A stretch of DNA of 64,000 bases from Ligustrum vulgare (Eukaryota > Streptophyta > Magnoliopsida > Lamiales > Oleaceae). A program made the translations under genes and the position numbers. The stretch lies in the NCBI GenBank assembly GCA_963555705.1, contig OY743187.1, positions 15,266,133 to 15,330,132 on the forward strand. Reading direction: 5' to 3'. Below the pieces are notes generated by a model, which saw only the letters and a list, made by a program, of their open reading frames with translations, did no database searches and was not told the DNA's origin. This document shows positions 1 to 12,136 of this stretch, piece after piece. Position 1 is the first letter of the stretch, and every line of letters starts with the position of its first letter.

Positions 1-645
1 CTGGAGGTCCGGACAAAGTGAAAAACCACGCGATCGCGTGGTTGGTGGTCCAGCGATCGCCTGGTTGAGTGATTTTTGTCATTGTACAAAATTTCGGGGC
101 ATCACGCGATCACGCGAGCCTCGTACCGCACGATAGCGTGGTGTTAAAATTCGACCGTTTGAGAATTTTTTTTTTCCAGATTTTCTCATGCACCTTTTCA
201 ACTATTTTTTGGCACTCTTTCGTGAAGAGTTGCATGAACAAAGAATTGAGATGATAGAATTCTATAAATAGGTATAGAATTCATGGTTTTAAACAACCTT
301 TTGATCATTATACATTCATTGTGATTATCATCTCAAACATTGATATTATATACTTAGAATCTCCTAATTTGCTCATTTTGTTCATATTCTCCAAATTTAT
401 CAATTGTGCTATTTAATACTTGGTTTGAGACTTGAAATCCGCTAAAACAATTTGCTTGGAAGCCTTTTAGCATTCTCATTACGAGAGGGCGCAAATTTCA
501 CTTTTAGGATAGCATTCCATACGATTCAAGTCCTAAATTATAATTATCATTTCAATCCTTTTCTTGATTTTTTTTCTTTGCCTTCAAGTTTTGTGTTTAC
601 TTCGTTATAGCGGATATTTCAGTTGAGAAAGGAAATTTCTCAACA
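1..645 (+). repeat. 5' LTR of Copia element 1 (truncated by window edge)
   Basis: It matches 5358-5998 almost base for base, with small indels and substitutions. It carries a perfect 20-bp palindrome at 24-43 (aaccacgcgatcgcgtggtt) and a second gcgatcgc core at 53-60. A likely TATA box, ctataaata, lies at 262-270. The LTR ends in ..ctcaaca at 645. The bases that follow do not look like the usual initiator-Met primer site. Confidence 0.9.
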
Positions 646-689
646 ATCTAAAAGCGAAATCTGGAATGACAACCGAAGGAGACACAACC

Positions 690-3600
690 ATGGCTACAAT
701 CAAGTTGATAAATCAAGATTTGGTTCGTTGGATCGCTTTGATGGTACCAACTTCACAAGGTGGCAAGACAAATCAAGTTTCTACTAACGGCGCTAAAAAT
801 CTTCTACATTCTTGATCCTAATTTGGAGGACTTGCCCGAACCTTACGATAAAGATACCGAACAAGCAAGGATCAATCGAAAGAAGCGAGAAGAAGATGAA
901 CTCATTTGTCGTGGTTATATATTGAATGCACTTTCGGATCGTCTCTACGACTTGTACACCAACACTAAATCTGCAAAAGAGATTTGGAATGCACTTGAAA
1001 ATAAGTATAAGGCCGAAGAGGAAGGAACTACAAAATTCCTTATAACGAGGTACTTTGATTTTAAATTTTTGGAAAATGTTCCCTATTACCCCCAAGTACA
1101 TGAATTGCAAGTGATTGTCAAAAACTAAAAGCGGTGAAGATAGAACTTCCGGAATCATTTCAAGTAGGAGCAATTATGGCAAAATTGCCTTCCACTTGGA
1201 GAAGATATAGGAAGAAAACTCTTCACAACTCCGAAGACTTTTCAATGGAGCAAATTCAAAAACATCTCCGAATAGAGGAAGAGTCGAGGGCAAGAGATGG
1301 GATTGAGAATTCCCATGTTGGCACTTCTAAAGTCAATGCCTTGGAGAACAACAAAGTGACCAAAGTAAATAAGAGAAAGTTTACTAACAACAACAACAAC
1401 AAATTCAAAAAAGAAGTCCAAGGGAAAATGCTTTGTATGTGAAAAATTCGGCCACTTTGCGAAAGATTGCCGACATAAAAAATAAAGCAATTTTGGAGGC
1501 AAGGTTAATTTCATTGACAAGAATGAAATTATTGCTACTATAAGCGAAGTGAATTATGTCAACAGAAAAATTCCGGGATGGTGGTATGATACTAGCGCCA
1601 CCGTTCATGTTTGCTATGACAAGTCCCTATACAAGACCTATGATGATGGTCAACAAATTCAAATGAGAAATGAACATTGTTCAAAAGTCATAGGCAAAGG
1701 CAAAGGGAACGTTGATCTTCAATTCACATCCGGAAAAGTTTTAACTCTTACAAATGTCTTACATGTGCCGAATATGAAAAGAAACCTTGTAAGTGGTGAT
1801 TTGTTGGGAAAATTGGGCATAAAATGTATCTTTGAGTCGGGAAAACTTGTATTGTCCTGTAATGGTTTCTTTGTTAGTTAAGGCTATTCCACTAATGGAA
1901 TGGTCAAATTGTGTACTATTGACAATGCAATCAATAAAATAAATTCTTCTTATTTTGTGTATCCTTTAAATTTATGGCATGATAGATTAGGACATATTGG
2001 ATATTCTACTTTGCATAGAATGATTAAAAATGGCGTGCTATCTTGTGATTTTACAAAGAATGAAAAATGTGAAATTTGCACTAAGTAAAAAAAAATTAAA
2101 AAACATTTTCAAAGTATAGAAAGATCATCCAATATTCTTGACTTAGTTAATACCGACATTTGTGAACTTAATGACATGTTAACTAGGGGTGGTAATAAAT
2201 ATTTTCATTTGTGAACCTAATGTCATGTTAACTAGGGGTGGTAATAAATATTTTATCACTTTCATTGATGATTATTCTAGATTTTGTTATATTTATCTAA
2301 TGAAACATAAAAATAAGGATTTTCATATGTTTAAAGCATATAAAAGTGAAGTAAAAAATCAAAAGGATAAAATGATTAAAATTCTTAGAAGTGATAGAGG
2401 TGGTGAATACTTTTCTAAAGAATTTGATATCTTTTGTGAAGAACATGATATTTTATACCAATGTAGTGCACCTAGAACACCGGAACAAAATGACTTGGCG
2501 GAAAGAAAAAATAGAACCTTAGTTGAAATGATAAATGCTATGCTAACAATGTCTAAATTGCCTAATAACTTAAGGGGAGAGGCATTACTTACCGCATGTT
2601 ATATACATAATAGAATTCCTTCTAAGAAACTTAAAGTTTCACCTTATGAATTGTGGAAAGGTCGGAAGCCTAACATTGGATATTTTAAAGTGTGGGGGTG
2701 TTTGGCTTATTATAAAAACACCAATCCTAGTAGAACAAAACTAGAACCAATAGGGATCAAGAGTGCCTTTGTTGGATATGCTCTAAATAATAAAGCATAT
2801 AAGCTACTTGATCTAATATCCAATGTGATTATAGAATCACGAGATGTGGATTTTTTTGAGAATTCATTAAGCGTTGATGATATTCCTCAAAATTCAATAG
2901 AAATTCAAAATGAATTTTCGGCTTTTAAATTACTAGAAATATCTTCCCAAGATGTAATTGAGACCAGTGAACCTCGAAGAAACAAGCGATCTCGAAAAGA
3001 GAAGGTATTAGGACACGATGAGATTGATTCTCAAAGAATTTACCTATACTTGGTTGAAGCAAGTAAGGAAGATATAGTAAGAACAATTCCATGTGTTCTT
3101 CAAATTGACAGTGATCCTAAAATCTATAAAGAAGCAACAACTTCTAGAGATAACACATTTTGGAAGGATGCTATCAATGATGAAATAGATTCTATAATGT
3201 CCAACAATACTTGAAAAATTGTTGATTTACCGACTGGATCAATAGCCATTGGTTGCAAGTGGATATTTCGAAGGAAATACAATACTGATGGTTTGATCCA
3301 AACCTATAAAACAAGATTAGTTGCTAAATGTTTTCAACAAAAGGAGGGAATATATTATTTTGACACTTATGCACCCGTGGCTAGGATCACTACTATTAGA
3401 ATTCTATTTGCATTATCTTCTATATATGACTTACATCTGCGTCAAATGGATGTGAAGATTGCATTTTTAAATGGAGAATTAGATGAAGAAGTTTACATGG
3501 AAAAATTGGAAGGTTTTGTTTTTCCGGGTGATGATAATAAAGTTTGTAAACTTATTAAATCACTATATGGTTTAAAACAAGTTTCTAAAAAATGGCATAA

Positions 3601-4654
3601 GAAATTTGATAATGCAATTATGTCTTTTGGTTTTTCACACAATGTGGTAGATAAATGTTTATATATCAAAAGTTGTGATAAACTTGTTATATTTGTGTGC
3701 TTATATGTGGATGACATGTTGATTATAAGTAATCATATGGATGGCATAAAAGAAACGAAGATGTTTCTATCATTAACATTCAAAATGAAAGATCTTGGTC
3801 AAGTGGATACCATATTAGGTATAAAAGTGATCAAGAATGAGTTGGGGTATACATTAACCCAATCACATTATATTGAGAATGTGATTGAAAAGTTCAAACA
3901 TTTGAACATTAAATAGGCAAATACTTCATTTGATTCAAGTATTAAAATTGTGAAGAATGTTGAAAGGGCCATCGGACAACTTGAATATGCAAGTGCAATT
4001 GAGAGTCTAATGTATGCGGTTCAATGCACAAGATCGGATATTGTATTTGCCGTAAGTAAACTTAGTAGGTTTTCTAACAATCCAAGTGTTGAGCATTGGA
4101 AAGTGATTGGAAGAGTTCTTCATTATCTAAAAAGAACTAAAAACGTTGGACTACAATATTCCAAGTTTCTAGCAATACTAGAAGGATATACCGATGCGAG
4201 TTGGATATCAAATGCTGGAGAAAATAAATCAACCTCGGGATGGTTGTTTACACTTGGAGGTGGTGCTGTTTCTTGGAGATCAAAGAAACAAACAATGATA
4301 ACACATTCCACTATGGAATTCGAGTTTGTTGCATTAGCCAAAACTGCAAAGGAAGCAGAGTGGCTTAAGGATCTTCTTTATGAAGTTCCACTAGATAGGA
4401 AGAACAAGTCTTCAATATCTATAATATACGATAGTCAAGCTACTCTAGCAAGGGCTTATTATGAAATCTACAAAGAAAATTCAAGACATATGAGTCTTAG
4501 ACATGATTACATAAGAAAATTGATAAATGATGGAATAATATCACTTACCTGTGTAAGGTCAAGTGAAAATTTGGCTGATCCATTCACAAAACCACTTACC
4601 AAAGAGTTGGTAAGACAAACATCGAGTAGGATAGGACTAAAACTCCTATTATAA
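690..4654 (+). pseudogene. Copia gag-pol polyprotein, frameshifted
   Basis: An ATG at 690 opens the reading frame. Gag of the UBN2 type spans about 730-1420, a CCHC knuckle (CFVCEKFGHFAKDC) about 1431-1472, and a degenerate protease (WWYDTSATVHVC) about 1570. Then come the GAG-pre-integrase segment (LWHDRLGH at about 1973), integrase with SDRGGEY near 2391 and an E in AERKNRTL, RT with YVDDML near 3703, and RNase H from 4170 (GYTDASW) to the stop at 4652-4654. The frame breaks near 770, 1128, 1440-1550, 1880, 2088, 3214 and 3916. A 49-bp tandem duplication at 2157-2254 accounts for one break. Spacing between domains is normal, so decay came from small lesions rather than large deletion. Confidence 0.92.
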
Positions 4655-5215
4655 ATTCACCAATGACGGCAACCCTACCTGTCATTACGAAATGAGTAAT
4701 TCACGGGTTCAAAGGGTAACAACAAGTCATTCAATAAGTGAATTGTTGCAGCACTTAGAAAATTAATTTAAAGGCCCTATCCTAAGGATATAAGTGCTGG
4801 GGTAACTGTTTTGGAGGGTTGAATAAATCTTAAAGAAATTCAGTACTTAATACAAGTGTCTTTAAAAGTTACCAAGACACTGTAGGAATTTCTCCTACAT
4901 GAACTTAGAAGTGGTGCCGCTTCAAGGAAAGTTTTGAATTTACTTTCTGAAAAGTTCATGAACTCGGATGTGCGCAAGACCATTAACGCGCCAAAGTAAA
5001 TTGTGTGGAACGCATCGAGCAAGAATGTTCACGTGTACGATATCGCTGGTAATGTCATAAGGGATAACTAGTTCAAAGTCAAGGCTACCTGGGATCTCGA
5101 TATTACTTTACAATATTAGCACTAATATAAGGTTAAAATCGAAAGATACCTTATTTTATGCGTGACACTGTTTATGATTCTAAGTTGAGTTCATATATTT
5201 GAACAAGTGGGGGAT
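4655..5215 (+). other. 3' untranslated part of Copia element 1
   Basis: This non-coding stretch lies between the RNase H stop and the 3' LTR and ends in the polypurine tract aagtggggga. No second ORF, such as an env-like frame, is visible. Confidence 0.7.
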
Positions 5216-5998
5216 TGTTATGAAAATGTTATTCAAATATATATATATATAAAGTTGAAAAAGTGCAAGAACCAGTCTAAAATATAGAGAACCGGTCTAA
5301 GAAGTGCGAAAATCAGACCAAATACAAACTGGATGGACCAATTGGTCCGGACCGGACCTAGAGGTTCGGCTAAAGTGAAAAACCACGCGATCGCATGGTT
5401 GGGGGTCCAGCGATCGCGTGGTTGAGTGATTTTTGTCATTGTACAAAATTTCGGGGCATCACGCGATCGCGCGAGCCTCGTACCGTGTGATCGTGCGGTG
5501 TTAAAATTCGACCGTTGGAGAATTTTTTTCAGATTTTCTCATGCACCTTTTCAACTATTTTTTGGCACTCTTTCGTGAAGAGTTTCATGAACAACGAATT
5601 GAGATGATAGAATTCTATAAATAGGTATAAAATTCATGGTTTTAAACAACCTTTTGATCATTATACATTCATTGTGATTAACATCCCAAAACCTTGATAT
5701 TATATACTTAGAATCTCCTAATTTGCTCCTTTTGTTCATATTCTCCAAATTTATCAATTGTGTTATTTGATACTTAATTTGAGACTTGAAATCCGATAAA
5801 GCAATTTGCTTGGTAGCCTTTTAGCATCCTCATTACGAGAGGACGCAAATTTCGCTTTTAGGATAGCATTCCATGCGATTCAAGTCCTAAATTATAATTA
5901 TCATTTCAATCATTTTCTTGATATTTTTATTTGCCTTCAAGTTTTATGTTTACTTCGTTATAGCGGATATTTCACTTGAGAAATGAAATTTCTCAACA
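5216..5998 (+). repeat. 3' LTR of Copia element 1
   Basis: This 783-bp LTR starts TGTTATG after the polypurine tract and ends ..CTCAACA. The 20-bp palindrome of the 5' LTR is present at 5381-5400 with one mismatch (gcatggtt for gcgtggtt). A TATA-like ctataaata lies near 5617. The gap between the two LTR copies in similarity fits an old insertion. Confidence 0.9.
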
Positions 5999-6161
5999 GG
6001 GCCCACCCCCGCCCACCCCTAGGGGGTAAGGGCCACAAATGGGCACCTTAGGACAACACAATAAATAGTAAAAAAATATGGTCTCTTTTCCTATACGCGT
6101 TCTTATCAAATCATTTCTACACATATTAAGCACATTACTAGTGCATTAAAATCGATTTTAC
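5999..6161. other. Short spacer, no gene seen
   Basis: A C-rich patch (5999-6027) is followed by AT-rich DNA. It is the 3' flank of the minus-strand TPD1-like gene, so it may include that gene's 3' UTR. Confidence 0.4.
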
Positions 6162-9100
6162 TCAGCAAGTAATTGAAGAAACAGAGAGGGGATAACGGTA
6201 GGTGTTTGCATACTGGAAGGAGATTGTACGACCGTACTGTAAGGGTTTACCATCATTGACAAGGCAATTGTCAAAGTGGAGCCGCTTGAAGACATGAGGG
6301 TTGATGAGCCGAGCGGAGCTAAACCACCCACAACTGAGATGGATCCTCGAAATGTCGCACTTTGCAACACAGACGTTCATGATCTCCACGGTGTATGTAG
6401 GTATCCCATTTGGTAGTGGTTGCGTTTGTCCTTGGTTTATAACTATGTCCGATATTGAACAATTATCGCCCCATATCCTGTTAGGCTTTGCCTCTTTTTT
6501 TTCTTCTTCTCTTCTTCCTGTAGTTTAAAAGCCAAGCAAATATAAATAAATGATTTTCTTTAGCACAAAAAACCATTTTCACTAAATTTAGATTTTAATC
6601 TAAGTTGTTATGATGAGTATTCCAAGTCGATAAAGAAATTGGTGAGTTGGTAAGTATCAATTATGTAATGAAACACAATGACTGTAAGAGATGAACCCAA
6701 TATCGTGCTTGATCAAGGCTCAACGTAGAATTACTTGTATTGAGAGTTTTTTTTTTACTTAGAATTGTTAAAGCTTGGATCTGAGCTACCCATTCTACAT
6801 TTATAGGGAGAAATGAGTGTGTCGACTTATTTCAACATCTGACTAATTAACAAGTACATTCTAACTGAACTATTTGAGTTCTTACAAAGTAAAAAGTAGT
6901 TGACTTATAACAAGTTCAACTTCTTAATATCAAAATAATTGTTTTAAGGGTTCTGATTGGTTAACTTCCAGGTCTTGCACTTAGATTATCACTCGGTCAT
7001 GCACTTAACCAACCCATCGATCGGAGCAACTCTAGGAAATTTGTGCGAATTGGTCTCCAGGTTGTGCCAATTCATGACGTCGCTCGAGTCGTACATAGTT
7101 CGGACATATTTACTGATTTTGAGTTCGTTCAAAAGATGAACTCCCACGTGGCAGGTTATGTAAATAAATAAATGTGCACACACCACGTCAGGTCGTGTAG
7201 ATTCAGTCGCGCCACGTTTGCTCTTGTTTCATTGCTTGTAATCCACGTAAGATCATGTAACAACATAAATCAAAGTCAATAATCAATTTTAATTTATATT
7301 TTATGGGACCCACAATTTTTAACCATATATTTTATCAACTTTTATTAAAATTTTCAAAAAACTTATTTTAATCTTTACCAGACAGAACTAGATGTGTCAA
7401 TCAGGGTGGTTCGACCGGATTGGCCCTCCATCATATAAACTCAGTAACAGTCCGCGTGAAAAAAACCAGCCCGTTGCAGGTTCCGGTTAGGTTCTGCCCA
7501 TAACTTTCGAACTACAACTCAGGCCTGCTCGCCAACCCCTCTAGGTCGAGCCCATGCTGATCGTGGTTCATTCTGATGTGACCCATATGAATAAAAAAAT
7601 AGAATTTTTTTTTTTTTTTTTTAAATTTCAAAATACAAAATGAACGAAATGATATATTCATATTTATTCCATAAAATGTTTATATAAAATTTAAATTTAA
7701 ATTTTATGTTACATGAATTATTTCTAAATTTACAAATTTAAATAAAATATAAATAAATAACAACTAAATGCTAAATGCATTTCTAATTACTATTATCAAA
7801 GAACATTACGTTTCTTAGTTATTAGGGAGAAAAAAAAATAAGATTTAGCTTTAGAAGTTGTACAAGAGTTTGTAAAAAAAAAAATGGAGATTTTTAATGT
7901 TACGATATTTAATAAAAAAAGTTTTTTTTTTTTTTTTTTTTTTTTTTCACGGACCGCGGGTTAACCGCGGCACTTGAAGGTTTGGCTCGCGAAACCCGTT
8001 GTTCACACTTTTTTGACCCGTGAAAAGCCCGCACGAGTTACGGGTCGGCCCACGGTCCCAGGTCGATCCGGGACCCATTTTCACGGGTCTGATCAGCCCA
8101 TCCGTCTTCATACCTCTATACAAAACCTATATGTCAATTATATTTAAAGAAAGGTCTATAACTTAGAAAGTGTAAAAAATTAGCAAACCACCCTAACACG
8201 AAGTGCCCAATATAGCGTATAGACACAACAGTACCTAGACCATCTGCCTTGATCACAAGCCAGGCCATGGACGTACTCGGACATCTCAAAGTCAAGTTGT
8301 GTCGTCCACCGTTGACAACTGAAGACGAGTGTCAACACAACTATAATGTAGAACAAGATGCCCTCCTTTCAAGGTAATAATAGAAAATTAAGCCCCTTCT
8401 TTAAAATTCATTTTTCCCTAGTCACATTTAATCAGTAAATGTGACTTTACACATAAATTCATTATTTTTCGTAGTTTTTAATCTCACATTCTCAAAATAA
8501 TAATAATAAAAAAAAAAAAATCACTTTTTATAGTACCCTTTTTCTGAAAAAATGGGTTCGGGGGCTAACCTTTTGGGAGGTTCCGCAAAGGCAGAAGGAA
8601 AGGAAGAATAGATCCAAAAAGGTCAACAAGTGCTTTCATGTCAACATAGCCAAAAGAGGCAACCGATTGGGGGAGAACATAGATGCTTTCTTCCAACTTT
8701 TTACCATTTCTATGTAAAGCTAGCATTTTTAACTTGACAAGTCTTGATTAAAGCGCACGTGAGCCAACATATACTTTGAAAGCAAAATTGTGCAGCCAAA
8801 TTCTTTAGCATCGTTTGTTAAATCAAATAAGTTGATTTATAAATCAATTTATAAATTATACAATTTTTAAGTCACCTTTTAATCACACATTCTCTTTCTT
8901 CAATTTTCAACTACTATTTTTTAACTCAAAATCATAAATAAATCACTTTATAAACTAAATAGAGTAAATGTACTTTTACAGCAACACATAATCACAGTAA
9001 TATAGAGGGGTTGCCTACCGATCGACCTAAAGAATAGCAACGCCTTTTGCGCTTCCCTACAAAGAGTATGTTTGGTAAGACTTGTACCTTATTTGGAGAT

Positions 9101-10637
9101 CTTATAAGTTTCATCTACTAAAATAAGTTATGTTTGGTTGATGAGTTTATCTCAAAAACTTCTTTTATAAGCTTTTCAAATAAGCTTCATGAATTTTTCA
9201 TTCTTTATTTCATTTTTAGTCTCTTTATTATTATTATTATTATTATTTTTTTAAAAAATCATACCCCAATGCCATTAAGATATTTAAAATAAAATATATT
9301 TTTCTTTTATCTCATTTTGTATTTTTTAGTTAGCTTTGTCAAACACTTCTATTTTAACCAACTAGTTCATCAGCTATCCGTTATCAGCTCCCAATTAACT
9401 TTTCAGCTATGAGCTAGCTGATCTTTCAACTAGCTTATGAGTTTGATCTGCTAAACATAGCCTAAGGCTTACACGACCCAGCACATTTTGGCACCAGTAG
9501 AGATGACAATGAGCCGGATTTGTCAAACTGATACCTTACCCCTTAAAGATTTACAACATCCATACCCTACCCATATACCCATTTAAGAATGACGGGTTGG
9601 GTGCGGGTCGGAGACGAGTATGCTTCTATACCCATTTGAAACTCATTACTATTTATTTATATTATTTTTCTTAGGATTGTAAATATGTTATAGGTTAGAG
9701 GTGCTCCGGATTAACTTGAATCACTTAAATGTTGGGTTTCACTTGAATTTGGCTTGAAAAAAACTTGTTCTACGTTAAAACTAAACAAGCAAATTTGAAC
9801 AATTTTTTTAGACATTAACAAAGTCAATAGTTTAAACATAATAAGGTTTAGACATTAACAATGTCAATAGATGTTTGAGTTCTATTTTTTTTTTTTTAAC
9901 ACAATCACTTTATTTTAAATTCTATAATTTTTTAAAGGAAATTGATGGTATGCGGGTCAGGTATGAGTATTGTAATAAAACTCACACCTGACCCATACCT
10001 ATGTTGAGTTTTAAAGTTTCCTTCCATATCCTATCCACGAACTCATTTAGTCGGGTATTTTCCTTTCATTTATTTCGAGTTTTCAACGAGTATCGAATTC
10101 GTGGGTATTATTATCACACCAAGGGAAGAAGGTAGAAACACTTATTGAAAACTTTAAAGATAGAGAATCCCATTAATGAAAGAGGTTTATCTCTGAAACA
10201 CTTATTGAAAACTTTAAAGATAGAGAATGGATCAATTACCAATAATGAAAAGCCTCCGATGAGTAGTGGTGCAGAAACTGTTCTTCTGGGCAATACTGCT
10301 CATTCTCTTCTTCAGTGAAAAAACTTGACTGAACTTCAAGAAGCACTGATCTGAAACTATTAATTAAAGAAAAATTAAAGCAATGTGGAAACTCATTGAC
10401 TCAACCAACCCAGTAATTCAAATCCAATATTAATATTTATATGCCAACTGCAGTGTCCCACAAAACACGTTGAATACAGTACACAAAAAAATAAAATAAA
10501 ATTACGCAGACTGCTGACACACGTGTGTTCGATGAACACTGACCTGTATAGATTCCAATGAGAAACAACAATAACGTGACGGTAAAAACAGCCGTGAATG
10601 GAGAGTTGCTCCGCCACCTTGTTGATAAAAAACTCAT
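6162..10637 (-). CDS. TPD1-like: TPD1-like secreted signalling protein (two-exon model)
   Basis: Exon 2 (6517-6162, minus) encodes a C-terminal domain that I recognise as the TAPETUM DETERMINANT 1 family. Its motifs are [50 protein letters not shown] and a terminal SSITC, and the six conserved cysteines are visible. The family are small secreted ligands; TPD1 itself acts with the receptor kinase EMS1 in anther tapetum specification. Exon 1 (10637-10544) is inferred. It gives a Met and a hydrophobic signal-peptide-like run ([18 protein letters not shown]) and ends at a strong donor CAG|GTCAGT in phase 1. Exon 2 starts after ..aaactacAG with two bases that complete a Gly codon. The joined frame is 450 nt, 149 residues, close to family size. 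The intron is about 4.0 kb. Exon 2 is secure; exon 1 is less so, and a small middle exon is possible. Confidence 0.75.
7389..8118. mobile_element. hAT-like non-autonomous element
   Basis: The ends TAGATGTGTCAA and, reversed, TAGAGGTATGAA resemble the TAGRGGTGNCAA ends of plant hAT elements. The flanking 8-mers gacagaac (7381-7388) and tacaaaac (8119-8126) agree at 6 of 8 positions. The inside is rich in GGGTC/GACCC words and has no transposase frame. Confidence 0.55.
8812..8965. repeat. MITE-like repeat, family A
   Basis: This AT-rich unit carries the words aagttgatttataaatcaatttataaa, actactttttaac-like and cataaataaatcactttataaa. The same arrangement recurs at 11113-11272, 20996-21175, 21180-21345 and 21370-21540. 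Confidence 0.5.
9070..9465. repeat. MITE-like repeat with TATGTTTGGTA / TGCTAAACATA ends
   Basis: It opens tatgtttggtaagact and closes ctgctaaacatagcc, an imperfect inverted pair. The interior is AT-rich and non-coding. Confidence 0.4.
9498..10115. mobile_element. Possible degraded hAT-like element
   Basis: The left end tagagatgacaatgagcc resembles plant hAT ends, and the interior has the GGGTA/TACCC-rich words seen in the copy at 7389. The right end near gggtattattatcaca is weak and I could not find a target duplication. Confidence 0.3.
10135..10228. repeat. 60-bp tandem duplication
   Basis: A 34-bp word starting gaaacacttattgaaaac occurs at 10135 and again exactly 60 bp later at 10195, with no mismatch over 34 bp. 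Confidence 0.85.
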
Positions 10638-11112
10638 ATTTTATCAAACAAAGCCCTAAAAATAATATTAGAGATCGAGATATGGAGTGAGATGAGTTTT
10701 GTTGAGTTGACTCGGAGATAGCAGCTGATAGTAGCAATAAACCTGATACCAAAACCAGCAAATCACCGCCAAAACGGAACTGTATAACTAGTACGCTGAT
10801 GAAATCGCAGCTTTATATTCTTTTAATATTTGACTGGAAAACCCGATTTTAGAGAAGAAAATTCAGTGAAATGACTGGACAACTCTGCATACAATCTATA
10901 ACAGTACATGTATATTGTATGCATACACATGTAAGCATTTTTCATACATGAGGTTCAAATTAAGAACATAGAATTTTGGCTTCGACTTCGACAGGAACAA
11001 TCACGTGGGGTTTTTACACACTCGACAGACAGTATGTATATGTATACATATATTATATAGAAGAAGAATGGTACCTCTAGAATTTTCACAACACAAATTC
11101 CACGTAACAAAT

Positions 11113-11272
11113 TCGCCTCCGTTTGGTAACCGTAATTTTAAATTACAATTTTTAAAATTACTTTTTAACTACACATATTTTTTCTCTTTAATTTTCAACT
11201 ATTACTTTTAACGTTAAAATAATAAATTAAACTAATTTATAAATCAAACAATGTTATCAAATAGAGGCAAAA
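11113..11272. repeat. MITE-like repeat, family A
   Basis: It begins cctccgtttggtaacc and ends near atgttatcaaataga, giving short inverted ends GTTTGGTAA / TTATCAAA. The interior matches the other family A copies by word order. Confidence 0.5.
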
Positions 11273-11492
11273 TAAAAAAAAGTTTTCTTATCCACTACAA
11301 TCTACATCTACATCTATAATCTATAATATAGCCCTTGTTTGATAAATCAAATTTCTCATAAAAATACAATTTTTTTTTCTATAGTAATCAATTTCAATCA
11401 TCCAAAAAGTCAATCCCATAATTTTTTACTTTTCAAACAGCTTTTTAACTACAGGATTTCTCAAAACTTTTTTTTTCTTTCCAAAAGTATGT

Positions 11493-11495
<3 letters not shown>

Positions 11496-11545
<50 letters not shown>
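11496..11545. repeat. (TC)n-(CA)n microsatellite
   Basis: About 20 TC dinucleotides run into five CA dinucleotides and then a short TAA run. Confidence 0.95.
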
Positions 11546-11601
11546 TAATAATAATAATAAATATGAATAGATGATAATCTTTTGAATAAATATTTTATCC
11601 C

Positions 11602-11690
11602 TATATATTAAGTTATATACCCAATATACCCATAACCCTATTTATATATTAAGTTATATACCCAATATACTCATACCCCTATTTAATAAC
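11602..11690. repeat. 43-bp tandem duplication
   Basis: The word tatatattaagttatataccc occurs twice, about 43 bp apart, with the following aatatac(c/t)cata also duplicated. Confidence 0.8.
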
Positions 11691-12136
11691 AGCAAATAAG
11701 TTATTACATTAATTAATTTATTTTTAAGAATTACATTGTAATTAAATTTCATATTATTATACTATTTCATTTATTTGCAATTAAATTAACTTACTATCAA
11801 CATTTTAAAATATTGTAATAGAATTTCATACTATAATTCTCAAATTATTACACTTTTTTCTTTATTTAGAAGAAGAAAAAAAACTACTCCATCATTTAAT
11901 AAATATTATTAGAATATAATATGTTAATATAATATTTAAAATATTACATCCAAGATTTTAAAAATTGAATCATCTACTCAAATTTCATACTTTACATTTA
12001 AATATATTTACTAATACAATTATATTGTACTACATTAATATAAATTAATTTTTGGATTAATCTTCATTTAACATATAACATTTTATACAGCTTACTTCAT
12101 TGACTTCCATACTAAATCAATACATAACAATGGGAT

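Larger units (their letters stand above)
1..5998 (+). mobile_element. Copia LTR retrotransposon, decayed, 5' end outside the window
   Basis: Position 1 aligns with position 5358 of the 3' LTR, so the element starts about 142 bp before the window. The order of domains (Gag, CCHC knuckle, protease, integrase, RT, RNase H) is that of Ty1/Copia. A purine-rich tract at about 5206-5215 precedes the 3' LTR. The coding region has several frameshifts and stops, so this copy cannot be autonomous. The left target duplication lies outside the window and cannot be checked. Confidence 0.93.
6518..10543 (-). other. Proposed long intron of the TPD1-like gene
   Basis: About 4 kb of AT-rich DNA without a convincing coding frame. 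It contains one hAT-like element (7389-8118), a degraded one (about 9498-10115), MITE-like segments (8812-8965, 9070-9465), poly-T runs at 7607-7622 and 7921-7947, and a 60-bp tandem duplication at 10135-10228. 6600-7380 and 8130-8810 show nothing I can name. Confidence 0.5.
10638..12131. other. AT-rich intergenic DNA
   Basis: This is the 5' flank of the TPD1-like gene. It includes a MITE-like family A copy (11113-11272), a (TC)n/(CA)n microsatellite (11496-11545) and a 43-bp imperfect tandem duplication (about 11602-11690). No gene was recognised. Confidence 0.5.

Noticed and set aside
793..1173. 126-codon minus-strand frame
   Set aside because: It is antisense to the Copia gag, which has clear domain matches on the plus strand.
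10393..10761. 122-codon minus-strand frame with hydrophobic start, as a gene of its own
   Set aside because: It overlaps the proposed TPD1-like first exon in another frame and matches no family I know.
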